From Chryseobacterium ginsenosidimutans (lineage in GTDB: Bacteria > Bacteroidota > Bacteroidia > Flavobacteriales > Weeksellaceae), in the NCBI RefSeq assembly GCF_024807225.1, contig NZ_JANUCO010000001.1:930001-994000 (forward strand): a stretch of 64,000 nt of DNA. The letters are read 5' to 3'. Position numbers and translations under genes: made by a program. The notes below the pieces were generated by a model, which had not been told where the DNA came from, did not search any database, and saw only the letters and a program-made list of their open reading frames with translations. Numbering within the stretch: the stretch's first letter is position 1; each line of letters begins with the position of its first letter. Shown piece after piece: positions 1-8,326 of this stretch.

Positions 1-2064
1 CGAAAACTCGTTAATATAAAATTCTACAAAATTGTATAAATTAAATCTAGGGAAATTCTCCTGTTTCAGTTGTAAAGAATATTTCTGCTGAATAAACTGT
101 AAAATTTCTTCATGAGTTTCAATCTCCAGAATTTTCGTCATTTCCAGCGTAAAATCCGTCATATTCACTCTTCCCAATTTGTTCAGATAATACATCATCA
201 TGATCAGATTAGGCTTATTTTTCGGATTCGTTTCCCATTTCAGAAACTCAATAACCGCTTTTAAAGTATTGGATAATTCCAGCGTAAGACCTTTATCGGA
301 AATGGTTTTGATATTCGTTTCTTCCCCCTTATAATTGACTTTCAGATTTCCCAATTTTTGAGAATAGCTGAAAATATCAAAATTTCCACGGCAAAGAATC
401 GTGATATCAGAAAATTTAAAACCATTATTCAGACTTTCCTGAATGTCTTTCTGCATTCTTTCTGAAGTATCGTTGTAAAAATCTTCGTTGGTTAAGTTTT
501 CAAGAAGATTTATTTTTACCCGACCTTCAATTGATGATTTGGGGTTTTGTTCGGCATCTGCTCCGAAAATATTTGCATGTTCTTCCGCCAATTCCCGTGA
601 ATGAAATTCGTACAATTCATTATTAAACTGAACAATATTCTTTGCACTTCGCCAATTGTCTTTTAAAACGAGAAGCTCGGCTTGTTTTGGGGAAAATTCT
701 TTTTTGTTGATAATGTCCAACATCAGTTTACTTTCTCCACCACGGAATCGGTAAATACTCTGTTTCGGATCTCCAACCAGCGTAAATGAAGTGTTTTCCG
801 TAGAAACAGAATGATCTCTCAACGGAACAAAATTCTGCCACTGAAGCTCAGAAGTATCCTGAAATTCATCAAAGAAATAATGCTGAAACTGCGAACCTAC
901 TTTTTCGTAAATAAATGCTGAAGGCTCATTTTTAAGATTTTCGTTAATTAAAATATTAAATTTTGAAAGCAAAACCAAGTCATTTTCTTCCTCTATTTTT
1001 TTCAATTCATCCTGAATATCTTTATTTACTTTCAGAGGAAGAAGTGCCGATAAAATTTTCTCTTTTTTCTGCGTTTCGATGAATAAGAGAATCAATTTAA
1101 TTCTGTTTTCCAACAATTGATCCAGAATTTCCAAGATGTCTGTTTCTCTGTTTTTGGATTTTGTAGCAGAACCTTTTTGATAATTGGTTAATGCCGTTTC
1201 TTCATTGGTTGGGAAAGGAAAAGTGGCTCTTTCTTTTTTATAAAATCGTATGATTTCGTTAAAGAAAAGTCCAAGACCATTTTTTTTACCACCTGAAAAA
1301 TCTTCAATTTCAATATTTCGAGATTGGAATAATTGAATTGAATTTGTGGCAAGTTCAACGGCTTGTTTTTTATTCAATGCAATCTCTTTTCGGAGTGTAT
1401 TTTTTATGTTTTCATAATTCGTGTTATCGAAATCTTTGTTGTTTTTAAGATGTTCATAATGAATGTCTTTCACAAATTCTTTCGCCGAATCGTAAAGATT
1501 TTTATTTAAATTAATTCTCTCGTTATTTTCAAGACTGTAATCCACATAATCCATGAAAGAATTAGAAATAACATCGTTTTCTCCAATTTGGTCAAGCATT
1601 TTATCAACCGCTTCAATTAAAAAGGGTTCTGCTTCAATTTCAAGATTAAAATTTTTCGCTAAACCCAATTCATAAGAAAAACTTCTTACCAATCGCGAGT
1701 TAAAACGGTCAATCGTTCCGATATTTAAGGTAGAATAATTATGAAGAACATAATCCAGCATTTTTTTTGAACGGTGATGAAGCTCATCAATAGTAATTTT
1801 CAAGCCTTCTTGTTCAAATGCTTTCTGAATGTTTTTTAAATCTCCGTTTTCAGCAAAATTATCTTTAGAAAAATTTCCCAGCCACGACAAAATTCTTTCT
1901 TTCATCTCATTGGCAGCTTTATTGGTAAAAGTAAGCGCCAGAATATTCCTTATGGATTGCTGTTGATTAGGATATCGAAGACAGATCATCAAAAGCCGCT
2001 GAACAAGGGCATACGTTTTCCCCGAACCTGCTGAAGCATTGATAACTGTGTAAGAGTTTTGCAT
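1..2064 (-). CDS. UvrD/RecB-like (AddA-type) DNA helicase, 3' end outside window
   Basis: The frame is open for 688 codons from an ATG at 2064 down to the window edge, so the C-terminus is missing. Seen: Walker A ASAGSGKT at residues 10-17, motif Ia ILALTFTNKAANEM, the Walker B box DEFQDTS near residue 399, motif III GDPKQSIYRFRGG near 431 and NWRS further on. These are the superfamily 1 UvrD helicase motifs, in the spacing of RecB/AddA proteins, which unwind DNA ends during double-strand-break repair. Family knowledge: such proteins often end in a PD-(D/E)XK nuclease domain, but that part would lie beyond base 1. It is divergent from the gene at 2247. Helicase call is firm; the AddA/RecB subtype is inferred. 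Confidence 0.88.
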   Translation of the reverse strand, partial: MQNSYTVINASAGSGKTYALVQRLLMICLRYPNQQQSIRNILALTFTNKAANEMKERILSWLGNFSKDNFAENGDLKNIQKAFEQEGLKITIDELHHRSKKMLDYVLHNYSTLNIGTIDRFNSRLVRSFSYELGLAKNFNLEIEAEPFLIEAVDKMLDQIGENDVISNSFMDYVDYSLENNERINLNKNLYDSAKEFVKDIHYEHLKNNKDFDNTNYENIKNTLRKEIALNKKQAVELATNSIQLFQSRNIEIEDFSGGKKNGLGLFFNEIIRFYKKERATFPFPTNEETALTNYQKGSATKSKNRETDILEILDQLLENRIKLILLFIETQKKEKILSALLPLKVNKDIQDELKKIEEENDLVLLSKFNILINENLKNEPSAFIYEKVGSQFQHYFFDEFQDTSELQWQNFVPLRDHSVSTENTSFTLVGDPKQSIYRFRGGESKLMLDIINKKEFSPKQAELLVLKDNWRSAKNIVQFNNELYEFHSRELAEEHANIFGADAEQNPKSSIEGRVKINLLENLTNEDFYNDTSERMQKDIQESLNNGFKFSDITILCRGNFDIFSYSQKLGNLKVNYKGEETNIKTISDKGLTLELSNTLKAVIEFLKWETNPKNKPNLIMMMYYLNKLGRVNMTDFTLEMTKILEIETHEEILQFIQQKYSLQLKQENFPRFNLYNFVEFYINEFS

Positions 2065-2195
2065 TTTTTGAGTAGAATTGAGAGTGCAAGTTAATTAAAT
2101 TTTGAGTCAAATTTTAACAATTTTCAAGTGCTATTTAACAGTTTTCTAATTAAAAGTCTAAAAGAAATCCCAAAACACGTTAACTGTGGTTAAAC

Positions 2196-2228
2196 TTGCC
2201 GTAATATTTAAAAATAACTTTAGTTTTG
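2196..2228 (+). promoter_or_regulatory. Bacteroidota-type promoter for the 2247 gene
   Basis: TTG at 2196-2198, a 22-bp spacer and TAGTTTTG at 2221-2228 match the flavobacterial consensus TTG-N17-23-TAnnTTTG. The start codon lies 19 bases after the -7 box. Confidence 0.7.
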
Positions 2229-2246
2229 CTTTATAAAAAATAACCT

Positions 2247-2993
2247 GTGAAATTTAAACTATACTTTTTCTTTTCTTTCATACTCTTCATCAATATTCAT
2301 GCTCAGGATTATATTTTCGGGAAGGTTACTTCGGAAGATAATGCTGAAATACCGGATGTAACGGTCATCAATATAAGAACCGATGAAAGAGTGGGAACCA
2401 ATCGCGATGGGCATTTCATGATTTCCGGAAGAGCAGGCGATGAACTTCGTTTTGTGAGAAACGGCTATGAACGTGCTAACCAAAAGGTTACAAAAGAAAA
2501 TATTGGCGCTCCGATTAATGTAACTTTAACCAGAGCAGCAACTTTGATTGCCGAAGTTGAAATCAAAAAAGGAATTACGGGAGACATTACAATCGATAGC
2601 AAAAATCTGAACGAGCCGAAAAAAGTTCAAAAACTAAAAAGTGATCTTGCTCTTTATATGTCTCAAAAATCTGATCCTAGAGTTTTGGCAGCAAGACCGG
2701 GAGAATTTGTGCAACCGAAAGGACAAGGTTTTTCTATCGGAAAAGTGAAAAACAAATGGGATGATTTGGATTTTGCGAATTATCTTACATATGCTTTAGG
2801 AGAGAAATATTTTACTGATTTAAAGATCGACAGATCGTTGATGCAACATTTTATTTATTATGTTCTTGCAGGCGGTTTTGAAAGAAAAAATATTCTCAAA
2901 TACGGATTTTGCAGTGATGCAGATTTAATGAGATTTCAAAGGGCTGTTTTAATAAGAGTTTCCTCCTACAGAGCTCCGCAAACTCAAAGATAA
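2247..2993 (+). CDS. Secreted CarboxypepD_reg-like domain protein (paralogue 1)
   Basis: A 248-residue protein with a Sec signal peptide (cleavage probably after HAQ, residue 20) followed by a carboxypeptidase-regulatory-like beta-sandwich domain at about 21-100 (GKVTSEDNAEIPDVTVINI). The remainder is lysine-rich and not recognised. The start is GTG at 2247; no in-frame ATG is nearby and the promoter sits just upstream. The next gene, 11 bases downstream, is a paralogue sharing the domain and the motif ITGDITxDSK, so the pair arose by tandem duplication. Such domains are common in outer-membrane-associated proteins of Bacteroidota; the specific role is unknown. Confidence 0.75.
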   Translation: MKFKLYFFFSFILFINIHAQDYIFGKVTSEDNAEIPDVTVINIRTDERVGTNRDGHFMISGRAGDELRFVRNGYERANQKVTKENIGAPINVTLTRAATLIAEVEIKKGITGDITIDSKNLNEPKKVQKLKSDLALYMSQKSDPRVLAARPGEFVQPKGQGFSIGKVKNKWDDLDFANYLTYALGEKYFTDLKIDRSLMQHFIYYVLAGGFERKNILKYGFCSDADLMRFQRAVLIRVSSYRAPQTQR

Positions 2994-3004
2994 TATCACT
3001 TTAA

Positions 3005-3784
3005 ATGATGAAGTCAAGATTGTTAATTATTCTTCTTTTTCTATTTGTGAATGTATTTTCGCAACAGAAAATCATGGGGAAAATTATTGATGAAGACGGC
3101 ATCAGTTTGCCCGCCGTGACGGTAATTAACGTAACGACAGATACAAAAACATATACTGCCAATGATGGTACTTTTTCGATTGACGTATCTCCAACTGATG
3201 AAATCCGGTTTATAAGAAGTGGTTTTGAAAGAGCTTCGATGAAAGCCAGTTACGGAATCAATAAAGAATTAAATATTACGCTGATAAGAGTGGCACAGGA
3301 AATTGAAGAAGTGAAAGTTGCTAACATCACCGGAGATATTACAAAAGATTCTAAAGCTGTTGCCAAAATAGATAAAGGTAAAATTGTTGAAGATGCAGTA
3401 GGAATTCCGCAGCCTGTCGGGAAAATGAGAGAAAAACCTGCGGAAGTGAAAGAGGTTTTGCTCCCGATAATTTTGGGACAATTGAATATTCAGGGAATGT
3501 ATGATCTGATAAGCGGTGATGCAAGAAGAATGAAAAGGCAATATCGATACGACGATTTGCAGGAAGATATTTTGTGGATCAGAGATAGAGTAGAAGATGA
3601 ATATTTTACGAAAGAAGGGATTCCTAAGGAAAGAATTTCAGAGTTTATAGAATTTTCTTTTGTCAATAAACCACAAACAAGATCTTTTGTAAGAGCCAAA
3701 AATTTAACCGGAGCTTTGTCGAGAATGGATGAAGCAATTCCTATTTTTGTTAAAAGAATAAAGGAAAGTAAATCTTCTCAATAA
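3005..3784 (+). CDS. Secreted CarboxypepD_reg-like domain protein (paralogue 2)
   Basis: A 259-residue paralogue of the preceding gene, co-transcribed with it. A signal peptide (MMKSRLLIILLFLFVNVFSQ) is followed by the regulatory-like domain (GKIIDEDGISLPAVTVINV, about 22-95) and then ITGDITKDSK, also found in the neighbour. Both proteins contain the fingerprint RxGxERA in the domain. The C-terminal half differs strongly from that of paralogue 1, so the two have diverged after the shared domain. No enzyme motifs are visible. Probably exported to the periplasm or cell surface; function unknown. Confidence 0.75.
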   Translation: MMKSRLLIILLFLFVNVFSQQKIMGKIIDEDGISLPAVTVINVTTDTKTYTANDGTFSIDVSPTDEIRFIRSGFERASMKASYGINKELNITLIRVAQEIEEVKVANITGDITKDSKAVAKIDKGKIVEDAVGIPQPVGKMREKPAEVKEVLLPIILGQLNIQGMYDLISGDARRMKRQYRYDDLQEDILWIRDRVEDEYFTKEGIPKERISEFIEFSFVNKPQTRSFVRAKNLTGALSRMDEAIPIFVKRIKESKSSQ

Positions 3785-3881
3785 ATGTTAAGAAAATCTT
3801 AAAATTTGGAATGAGAATTGATATAATGATTTCACTGATTAAGAATCGAAATTATTATAACAAACAAATTCACAAAGTTTT

Positions 3882-4616
3882 ATGAACAAAAGTATTATGG
3901 CGATTGCCATTGCAGCATTGGGTTTCATTATCGGTCTCGGACTTCTTGGAAACGCCATTAAAAACAGAAATAAATCTGAAAATACCATTTCTGTCACAGG
4001 TTTGGGAAGCAAACAATTTGTCTCTGATCTCATTACCTGGTCGGGAAGTTTTTCTAAAAACGATTTTGATTTGAAATCGGCTTACGATGGATTGGCTTTA
4101 GACCGAAAAGCGATCAACGATTATTTATTATCAAAAGGAGTGAAGCAAAACGAGATCGTTTTTTCTTCGGTTGACATTCAGAAACAGTTCAAGAATTATA
4201 CGGATTCCAACGGGAATAATGTTCAAAACGAATTCACGGGATACAACCTTACCCAAACAGTTTCTATTGAAAGTAAAGAAGTCGCAAAAATTGAAAATCT
4301 TTCAAGAAATATTACAGAAATTATCAACCGCGGAATAGAATTTACATCCTCTTCTCCAAGCTATTTTTACACTAAATTAGCTACAGTAAAGCAAGAAATG
4401 ATTGCTTCCGCCACAAAAGATGCCAAAGAACGTGCTGAAAAAATCGCCGAAAACTCAGGAAGCAGTTTAGGAAATCTGAAAAAAGCTACAATGGGTGTTA
4501 TTCAGATTACCGCGCCGAATTCTAACGAAGATTATTCTTACGGCGGAACTTTCAATACGGCTTCGAAAGATAAAGAAGCAAGTATTACGATTAAGCTGGA
4601 ATATGAAGTGAACTAA
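3882..4616 (+). CDS. SIMPL (DUF541) domain protein
   Basis: 244 residues with one N-terminal membrane anchor (about 4-24, MAIAIAALGFIIGLGLLG) and then the SIMPL domain, seen in the opening NTISVTGLGSKQFVSDLITW, the region SVDIQKQF with Y and T rich strands, and the late helix AKERAEKIAENSGSSLG. SIMPL proteins are periplasmic or membrane-bound and oligomerise; the family includes outer-membrane-associated BP26/OMP28-type proteins. It stands alone: 97 bases separate it from the gene upstream and repeats follow it. Confidence 0.85.
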   Translation: MNKSIMAIAIAALGFIIGLGLLGNAIKNRNKSENTISVTGLGSKQFVSDLITWSGSFSKNDFDLKSAYDGLALDRKAINDYLLSKGVKQNEIVFSSVDIQKQFKNYTDSNGNNVQNEFTGYNLTQTVSIESKEVAKIENLSRNITEIINRGIEFTSSSPSYFYTKLATVKQEMIASATKDAKERAEKIAENSGSSLGNLKKATMGVIQITAPNSNEDYSYGGTFNTASKDKEASITIKLEYEVN

Positions 4617-4621
4617 AATTC

Positions 4622-4730
4622 TTTCTCCCACAGATTTCACGGATTTACACAGATGATTGCGCATAATTTTTTAATTAAAAATATAATACAACATAAACAT
4701 CTGTGTAAATCTGTGAGATCTGCGGGAAAA
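4622..4730. repeat. Imperfect inverted repeat, 'CACAGATTT' family
   Basis: Arms at 4622-4655 and 4698-4730 are about 33 bp, built around CCCACAGATTTCAC and GATTTACACAGATG, with an AT-rich loop containing GATTGCG. A half copy lies at 4812 and a related element at 19428. Confidence 0.75.
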
Positions 4731-4754
4731 CAAAAAATTGGAGTGTATATCAAG

Positions 4755-4782
4755 CCTTGTCAAGGTTTAAACCTTGACAAGG
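4755..4782. repeat. Perfect 28-bp REP-like palindrome
   Basis: CCTTGTCAAGGTTT is followed directly by its reverse complement, a loop-free 14-bp palindrome. The same palindrome flanks the RAYT transposase at 59358 and 60070. Confidence 0.85.
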
Positions 4783-4811
4783 TTCCTTGAAAAGAAAGAA
4801 CTAGCAAGAAA

Positions 4812-4844
4812 CATCTGTGCAAATCAGTGAAATCTGTGGGAAAA
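4812..4844. repeat. Half copy of the 'CACAGATTT' repeat
   Basis: CATCTGTGCAAATCAGTG with the following AAATCTGTGGGAAAA repeats the right arm of the element at 4622-4730 with a few changes. Confidence 0.65.
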
Positions 4845-4850
4845 CTAAAA

Positions 4851-4879
4851 TAAAAAATTCGAAGCATAGTAACTTCGGA
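4851..4879 (-). terminator. Probable terminator of the GNAT gene cluster
   Basis: On the minus strand, CGAAG and CTTCG (4860-4864 / 4873-4877) form a short stem followed by a T-rich tract (4851-4858), just after the stop at 4888. The stem is short. Confidence 0.45.
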
Positions 4880-4887
4880 TTTATATT

Positions 4888-5400
4888 TTAATGATAAACA
4901 ATATCGTAAATTTCATCTTTCACTTCCTCCAGATTTTCAGGAGAATAATTCGCTAATAACCATAGATTTAAAGGCTTTTTTCCTTCTCCGTAACTTGGCT
5001 GCACATACATTTCATCAATCAGGTTGAAGCCATTTCTCTGATAAAAAGAATACCGTCTTTTGGCATCGTCTCCCAAATGTTCAGGCTCAATTTCCAAAAT
5101 AAGTCGAGAGTAATTTTCAAATAAATATCCTGTAATATTCGAACCAAATTTCTGACTTCTAAACTCTGGAAAAACCTCAAAATGTTCTACAAAAGTATAA
5201 TTGCTCAGTTCCCAAATGATAAGATAGCCGATATTTTTTGCTTCATGCAGAACGGAGATTATTTTCACTTTCGGATTTGAAAAAAGTGTTACCAATTTGT
5301 TCCAATCTCTTCTTTCGTCTTCGGGAAAAGTAGAACAATAAGAGTCGAAAATTTCCTGAACTCTGTAATCTTCAGGAGAAGTAATTTGTAAAAATTCCAT
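4888..5400 (-). CDS. GNAT-family N-acetyltransferase
   Basis: 170 residues with the GNAT core. The acetyl-CoA pyrophosphate-binding loop is seen as FRSQKFGSNI (about 88-97) after the strand VEHFEVFPE, and a late YSFYQRNGFNLID matches the usual FYxxxGF motif. The substrate cannot be told. The gene starts 2 bases after the stop of the PspC gene, which in turn overlaps the DUF2851 gene, so the three are one minus-strand operon. N-acetylation of a small molecule or protein is inferred from the family only. Confidence 0.8.
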   Translation of the reverse strand: MEFLQITSPEDYRVQEIFDSYCSTFPEDERRDWNKLVTLFSNPKVKIISVLHEAKNIGYLIIWELSNYTFVEHFEVFPEFRSQKFGSNITGYLFENYSRLILEIEPEHLGDDAKRRYSFYQRNGFNLIDEMYVQPSYGEGKKPLNLWLLANYSPENLEEVKDEIYDIVYH

Positions 5401-5402
5401 GA

Positions 5403-5624
5403 TTATAGGTCAAAAACGTTGGGTCTTCGGGTGATGAACATATCTTTGATCCACAAGGTAAAAGCCAGTCCAAGATAGATTAAAAAGAAAAAACCAGCCG
5501 TCGCAAAAGTAGAATAAATGAAAAATATTCTCAGTTTAGAAACCGGAATTCCAAGTTTTGCGCCTGTTCTCGTAAGAACGCCAAACCATTCTCTTTCCAT
5601 TTTGTGACGAATATTATTAAACAT
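5403..5624 (-). CDS. PspC-domain small membrane protein
   Basis: 73 residues. The N-terminal part (WFGVLTRTGAKLGIPVSKLRIFF) and one strongly hydrophobic segment (about 33-58, FIYSTFATAGFFFLIYLGLAFTLW cut here by residue) match the PspC family, small inner-membrane proteins linked to phage-shock-type envelope stress responses. It overlaps the DUF2851 gene by 8 bases and is 2 bases from the GNAT gene, implying translational coupling. No pspA or pspB is seen in the window. Confidence 0.75.
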   Translation of the reverse strand: MFNNIRHKMEREWFGVLTRTGAKLGIPVSKLRIFFIYSTFATAGFFFLIYLGLAFTLWIKDMFITRRPNVFDL

Positions 5625-6891
5625 CTGACGATTCTTTTAAAAGTTTAAATCCAATACCGCAATTTAAGCAATTTTTTTCTTCACATGAATTTTTAAAATG
5701 ATAAATCAGACTCTGACTTTCCAAAGCAGTTTTGAATTTCAATCCTAATTTTTTCCAGTCATCAATAACTGAATTTTTTTCTGCCGGAATATTTCTATAA
5801 AAGTTTAAAATTTCATCAGCAATTTCTTCGTTATGATATTTGTGATAGGTATATTTTAAAGGTAAAATGGTATTTAAAATAATTAATTCAATAAAATCTT
5901 TACTTAAAATTTTCGGTTGATCGATCTTTGAAATTTTCCCGAAATTAAAGTGATGATCCCAATATTCAGAAGCTTTTACATTTTTAAAAATCTCAAATAA
6001 TTCTTCTGAATTTTTACTATTAATAATTTTTGAAAACAAGCTTTGATGTTGATGATAAAGATTTGCTAATTGTGACAATCTGATGGTAGGGAAATTCGGA
6101 GGTCTTAATCGTAAAAATTTCGGACGGATTATTACATCTGAAATATTGAATTTAGCTTTCATAAAATCAAATTCGCGTTTCCAGATTTCCATTTGTTCGT
6201 CTTGAGGATTTTCCAGCCAGCCTGAAATTCCAAAGAATAATGCTTCTAAGTGAGTTTCATTTTGCCGGATTTTATTGATGGTATTAAAATCGATACTTTC
6301 TGCAATTTGTTTAAAAATAAAGGCATTCACTTTTAATCCAAAAGAATAGGCAAGGCTGTGAAACAAAACGGCTTCAAAATTATTTTTAAATTGTTCTAAG
6401 CTTTTCTCAAGTTCCAAAGATTTTTCCTCTAATTTTTTCAATACATTTTCTTCATGAAAATTGATCGGGATTTTATTGGGATTAAAAATATTTTCACACG
6501 GAATAAATTGATTTCCACTGATTAGCTTTTCGTATTTCCAGAGAATATTTTCATCGATGTGAGTCCTCAATTCAAGGGTTGGAATATTTTTATTTTTAAG
6601 CTCATCAATCTCAATATCATTTTGAAAAACAACATGAAGAATAATATTTTGATAATTCGGATCTTGAGAATGATTGTGAAAAATCCAGTCGGAAGATTTT
6701 ATATGAAGTTCAATATTTCCTGCAAAAGTAATGTTGTTGATTTTAATTTTTGCCGTCAAAAAATCCGGACCCGAATTGGTGTTCCATTTTCCAAAATCTA
6801 TTATTTCAACAGAATTTCCTTCAAGATCTTTGAAGTCGAAATGCTTGAAAACTTTGTAGTTCCAGAGATATTGTAATAGTTTTTCCGTCAT
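5617..6891 (-). CDS. DUF2851 family protein
   Basis: 424 residues, the usual length for DUF2851, a family almost confined to Bacteroidota. Fingerprints are the N-terminal IDFGKWNTNSGPDFLTAKI with GNIELHIKSSDW, and a C-terminal CEEKNCLNCGIG cysteine cluster that could bind a metal or iron-sulfur cluster. The family's HIKSSDW region resembles PD-(D/E)XK nuclease cores, but I cannot confirm this by eye. First gene of a three-gene operon with PspC and GNAT. Function unknown. Confidence 0.85.
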   Translation of the reverse strand: MTEKLLQYLWNYKVFKHFDFKDLEGNSVEIIDFGKWNTNSGPDFLTAKIKINNITFAGNIELHIKSSDWIFHNHSQDPNYQNIILHVVFQNDIEIDELKNKNIPTLELRTHIDENILWKYEKLISGNQFIPCENIFNPNKIPINFHEENVLKKLEEKSLELEKSLEQFKNNFEAVLFHSLAYSFGLKVNAFIFKQIAESIDFNTINKIRQNETHLEALFFGISGWLENPQDEQMEIWKREFDFMKAKFNISDVIIRPKFLRLRPPNFPTIRLSQLANLYHQHQSLFSKIINSKNSEELFEIFKNVKASEYWDHHFNFGKISKIDQPKILSKDFIELIILNTILPLKYTYHKYHNEEIADEILNFYRNIPAEKNSVIDDWKKLGLKFKTALESQSLIYHFKNSCEEKNCLNCGIGFKLLKESSDV

Positions 6892-7074
6892 AGATGTTGA
6901 TATAAATATATAATAAAAACGGGTTTATTTTATTTAAAATTTTAAAAATCAATTCAATACGGGAAATTATTCATTGAAAAATGGAATTGTATTAATACTT
7001 TTAATAAAGACAGAAATTTAACTTAATAAAATATTAGATTCTTGAGGTTTAAAATTTAGTTCATTATCAAGAAT

Positions 7075-7110
7075 AAAAAAAAGCAGCATCCATTTAAAAA
7101 TGAATGCCGC
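7075..7110 (-). terminator. Terminator of bshA
   Basis: A 13-bp stem (7083-7095 with 7098-7110, two G-T pairs) is followed on the minus strand by a run of T (7075-7082). It lies 23 bases after the bshA stop. Confidence 0.85.
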
Positions 7111-7132
7111 CTTTATATTTTAAAATAAAATT

Positions 7133-8282
7133 TTATGCTTTTGTCAGTTCGCTTTTAAAATTTTCGATCGTCGTTCTGTACATTTCTTCGTAAATAGGAA
7201 GAATGTTTTTCAAATCGAATTTTATTGCCTGTTCTTTGGCATTTTTCTTCATTTTTTCTAAAAGTTCGTCGTTGCTTAGTAATTTAATCGTGTAGTTGCT
7301 CATTGCTTCTACATTTCCGATTTCCGCTAAAAATCCGGTTTCTCCCTGAATATTTACTTCCGGAATTCCCCCTGCATTTGAACTGATAACGGGAGTATTT
7401 GCCGCCATTGCTTCCAATGCTGCCAAACCGAAACTTTCCTGTTCTGAAGGCAATAAAAATACGTCTGAAAGCTGAAGAATTCTGTATAAATCATTCACTT
7501 TACCCAACAAACGGATTTTAGAAATCAAGTCAGGGTTTTCTTCCAAAAACTGGTTGACTTTCTCCATATCCGGACCTTCACCGATGATAATTAATTTTGA
7601 TTTTACCTTTTTCTGAACATTTTTGAAAATCTGTAACACTTCATCCACACGTTTTACAGGACGTAAATTGGAAACGTGAATCAAGATTTTTTCGTCTGGA
7701 TTGGCAAATTGGGTTCTTTGGCAGTCGCTTGGTTCATCAAATTCAGAGTTATCAATAAAATTGGTAATCACCTGAATTTCCTTTTTTATTTTGAAGAATT
7801 GAAGCGTGTCTCTTTTTAAACTTTCAGACACAGAAGTAATTGCATCTGATTGATTGATAGAGAATTCCACCGCATGTTTGTAGCTTGGATGTTGCCCAAC
7901 CAATGTGATATCCGTTCCGTGAAGTGTCGTTACCAAAGGAATATCGTTGTCGTCTTCCTGTAACATCTGTTTCGCCGTAAAAGCTGCGTATGCGTAAGGA
8001 ATTGCGTAATGTGCATGAAGCAAATCAAGCTTATAAAGATTCACAACACGGTAAATCATCGAGCTCAAAGCTATATCGTAAGGTTGGTACTGGAAAAGCG
8101 GATACGTCTGAACATTCACTCTGTGAAAGAAAATATTCGGATTGGTAATATCTAATCTCGCGGGAAGTGCAGAGCTTATAAAATGTACTTCATAGCCTTT
8201 ATTGGCGAGAGACATTCCTAGTTTCTGTTGCCACGATTCCGCTTCCGCCGTATGTTGGATAGCAAAGTATGCCTATTTTCAT
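7133..8282 (-). CDS. bshA: N-acetyl-alpha-D-glucosaminyl L-malate synthase (one-base frameshift near the start)
   Basis: BshA is a GT4 glycosyltransferase that joins UDP-GlcNAc and L-malate in the first step of bacillithiol synthesis. The true ATG is at 8282 (MKIGILCYPTYGGSGIVATE), but the frame breaks after 20 residues: the run at 8222-8224 has three T where two restore ATELGMSLANKGYEVHF. Downstream the frame is clean to 7133, including HGTDITLVG, LHVSNLRPVKRV-like HVSNLRPVKRVDEV, and the GT4 nucleotide-sugar site EQESFGLAALEAMAANTPV. Corrected length 382 residues, normal for BshA. The extra base is of the same kind as in six other genes here, so I regard the gene as functional. It follows the GH3 gene by 44 bases. 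Confidence 0.85.
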
Positions 8283-8326
8283 TAGTTTATTGTTGTTTTG
8301 ATGTTGTAAATATTTTAATTCACACG

